Origin: an uncultured Monoglobus sp. | GTDB taxonomy: Bacteria > Bacillota > Clostridia > Monoglobales > Monoglobaceae | Length of the DNA: 64,000 nt | Direction: 5' to 3' | Assembly: GCA_947630135.1 (NCBI GenBank) | Contig: CANRGH010000001.1 | Span: 214,065-278,064, forward strand | Part shown: one piece after another, positions 62,613 through 64,000 of the stretch | Layout of the letters: each line of letters opens with the position of its first letter | Numbering within the stretch: position 1 is the stretch's first letter | Notes under the pieces: model-generated | The model's input: the letters and a program-made list of their open reading frames with translations, nothing else | What the model was told of the DNA's origin: nothing | The model's database searches: none | Made by a program: the position numbers and the translations under genes

Positions 62613-64000
62613 TTATTGAGCAGCTGGTGTGTACTTTACAGAAATGTCAGATACTGTAACATCTGTTTTATTAGCCTGATAGTCGGTGTTTTTTGTTGCT
62701 CCGTCACCGGACTGAACAATATATATGTTCTTTTCGGCAGGATCAATTGTTGCAGTATTATTTGTAACCGTCTTAAGAACAGTGCCGCCAGCATTTGACA
62801 ATGTATATGTTACAGTACCATTGTCATAATCCCAAACAGCGGTTACAGTGTAAGTATTATTTGCCGCCATTTTTTCACTAGACAACTTATCGCCGTTCTT
62901 AACTACATTACCGTCAGCACCTTTGCCTGCAGAAACTTCAAACTTATCGCTAAGCTTCAAAATCGCACGCAAATTGTTGCCGTTTCTGAAGAATGTTGTA
63001 TCAGCAGCCATTTCCACAGGAGTAAGCTTCGCAGACATCTCTAATTTACCCGTTTCGATTGCTGTATCAAAGTTGATATAAACAGATTGCTGGCCTTGCG
63101 ACGTATCTTTAACATGAATCGCTTTGTCCGCAGTAATGTCTATTCCATCACCATCACGAGTATACTCATTCTCGTTCACAGTCTTATAAGCCGAGCTTGC
63201 AATTACTTCAAATCCGTCGCCTTGATAGAGGGTTATCGGGTCACCTGCCTTACCGCCGGAAACTTGAGTTTTCGCTCCGGGTTCAGCTGTAATGTCAGAT
63301 GTGGTAAAAGTAAACGCTTTAATACCTGCAGGAGGCTCTTCTGTAGGTGTAGGAGCGTCTGTGGGCTCCGCGGGGGCCGAAATGTCACTTGAATCAACTT
63401 CGATCTTTTCGCAATACTGCATATCACCGCCTGTTGATACAATGTCAATATAGCCGTCAGCTTTCGCCTCATATGTTGCAGTTGCAGTCTGTGGCTCACC
63501 ATCAATTGTGTATTCCAGACCCGGATATACCGTTACTGTAACCTTGCTGCCTTTTAATACGGGAACAGTTATTTTAGCTCCTGCAGTGAACTGACCCCAA
63601 TTATTGGTGTTTGTACCAATTTTGCCGCCATTTGTAGTATCAAACTCGGCAAAATACTTATTGGTTGCGTCTCTGAACAAACCTGCAACGCCACTATATG
63701 ACTTGTGGTTTATATCCGAACCCGGATATTCCTGATAGCCTGTGGGTTGACCTTGAGAATCATTCTCCGATAAGTACCATGTCACTTTTGTGCCGTAAAG
63801 CTCTTCGGGCGTGGTCTTCTTGGGCTCTGTGCTTGTTGTAGCTGTCGGCTCGGGCTCTGTGCCTGTTGTAGCTGTCGGCTCGGGCTCTGTGCCTGTTGTA
63901 GCTGTCGGCTCGGGCTCTGTGCCTGTTGTAGCTGTCGGCTCGGGCTCTGTGCCTGTTGTAGCTGTCGGCTCGGGCTCTGTGCCTGTTGTAGCTGTCGGCT
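62613..64000 (-). CDS. Modular surface protein with carbohydrate-binding-like domains (5' end beyond the window)
   Basis: The reading frame stays open to the right edge (at least 462 residues); the GTG at 63785 is internal. From the edge it has a decapeptide array (TTGTEPEPTA), a module of about 130 residues beginning EELYGTKVTWYLSENDSQGQ with NNWGQFTAGAKITVPVLKGS and LEYTIDG, a threonine-proline linker (EPTDAPTPTEEPP), and a C-terminal LamG-like module of about 220 residues (VYINFDTAIETGKLEMSAKL). The first module resembles those in both pectin methylesterases, notably their KFTVP and YTIDG/YTING segments. It is probably the tail of another secreted polysaccharide-degrading enzyme; the catalytic part is outside the window. 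Confidence 0.85.
   Translation of the reverse strand, partial: PTATTGTEPEPTATTGTEPEPTATTGTEPEPTATTGTEPEPTATTGTEPEPTATTSTEPKKTTPEELYGTKVTWYLSENDSQGQPTGYQEYPGSDINHKSYSGVAGLFRDATNKYFAEFDTTNGGKIGTNTNNWGQFTAGAKITVPVLKGSKVTVTVYPGLEYTIDGEPQTATATYEAKADGYIDIVSTGGDMQYCEKIEVDSSDISAPAEPTDAPTPTEEPPAGIKAFTFTTSDITAEPGAKTQVSGGKAGDPITLYQGDGFEVIASSAYKTVNENEYTRDGDGIDITADKAIHVKDTSQGQQSVYINFDTAIETGKLEMSAKLTPVEMAADTTFFRNGNNLRAILKLSDKFEVSAGKGADGNVVKNGDKLSSEKMAANNTYTVTAVWDYDNGTVTYTLSNAGGTVLKTVTNNTATIDPAEKNIYIVQSGDGATKNTDYQANKTDVTVSDISVKYTPAAQ
63841..64000 (-). repeat. 30-bp perfect tandem repeat encoding TTGTEPEPTA
   Basis: A 30-base unit GCTGTCGGCT-CGGGCTCTGT-GCCTGTTGTA occurs more than five times without a single change and runs past the window edge; a slightly diverged copy precedes it at 63811-63840. 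Being identical at every silent position it is recent or homogenised. Confidence 0.96.

Noticed and set aside
63785..63785. GTG as the start of the right-edge surface protein
   Set aside because: The frame continues upstream through the decapeptide repeat to the window edge, so this GTG is an internal valine codon.
63841..64000. Possible CRISPR array
   Set aside because: The 30-bp units are contiguous with no spacers and translate to a Thr/Pro/Glu linker; no cas gene is nearby.

Overview
The window looks like a chromosomal segment of an anaerobic, endospore-forming, pectin-degrading member of the Clostridia. Evidence for sporulation is sigG, a SipL-type SPOCS/LysM protein, a collagen-like spore-surface-type protein and a DacF-like carboxypeptidase. 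Anaerobic, Gram-positive character is suggested by rubrerythrin, FabK in place of FabI, a type-2 (long) IleRS and three-SLH-domain surface anchoring. Pectin use is suggested by two giant SLH-anchored pectin methylesterases, a secreted pectate lyase, a family 43 glycosidase and a further modular surface protein that runs off the right edge. The combination recalls gut pectin specialists such as Monoglobus, but that placement is an inference from gene content only.

Layout. 1-710: 3' part of a CaCA-type Na+/Ca2+ exchanger (minus). 785-2938: sce7726-like protein, radical SAM protein and RNase III (minus). 3021-9411: one compact type II fatty-acid operon, plsX-fabH-fabK-fabD-fabG-acpP-fabF (minus), with a sigma-A-like promoter in front of plsX and a terminator after fabF. 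9494-13004: recA-recX-rimO-pgsA (minus). 13162-15981: a degenerate signal peptidase, S-adenosylmethionine decarboxylase and an Orn/Lys/Arg-type decarboxylase in one polyamine operon (minus). 16105-31351: two paralogous SLH pectin methylesterases of 2600 and 2415 residues, each with its own promoter and terminator (minus). 31603-35248: ruvA-ruvB-metG (plus). 35351-36696: a zinc-ribbon membrane protein and a small secreted stalk-domain protein (plus). 36750-41920: divergent pectate lyase (minus) and GH43 (plus). 41923-43835: eno-gph (minus). 44027-46007: sigG-dacF (plus). 46554-47089: DinJ/YafQ toxin-antitoxin pair (minus) with a very clear operator. 47379-48575: ftsZ. 48759-50441: sipL (minus), divergent from rbr-ruvC (50570-51613). 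52123-53154: DAHP synthase. 53278-54300: collagen-like protein (minus). 54492-57605: ileS.

The standout is 57698-62345, an AT-rich three-gene island (minus): a 67-residue protein, a 1025-residue protein with HExxH and ExxAD motifs typical of gluzincin zinc proteases, and a SIR2-like NADase-type protein. The island has its own consensus promoter, sits between a tRNA synthetase terminator and a surface-protein terminator, and does not match a defence system I can name. I regard it as the best candidate for an undescribed immunity-type system.

Other notable structure: a family of palindromic intergenic repeats (core GGGCGGATAATATCCGCCC) at three loci, one arranged as a roughly 175-bp tandem; a near-identical 480-bp duplication inside one pectin methylesterase gene; a 30-bp perfect tandem repeat at the right edge; and a signal peptidase homologue lacking both catalytic residues. 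No rRNA, tRNA, CRISPR array, insertion sequence or riboswitch was recognised.
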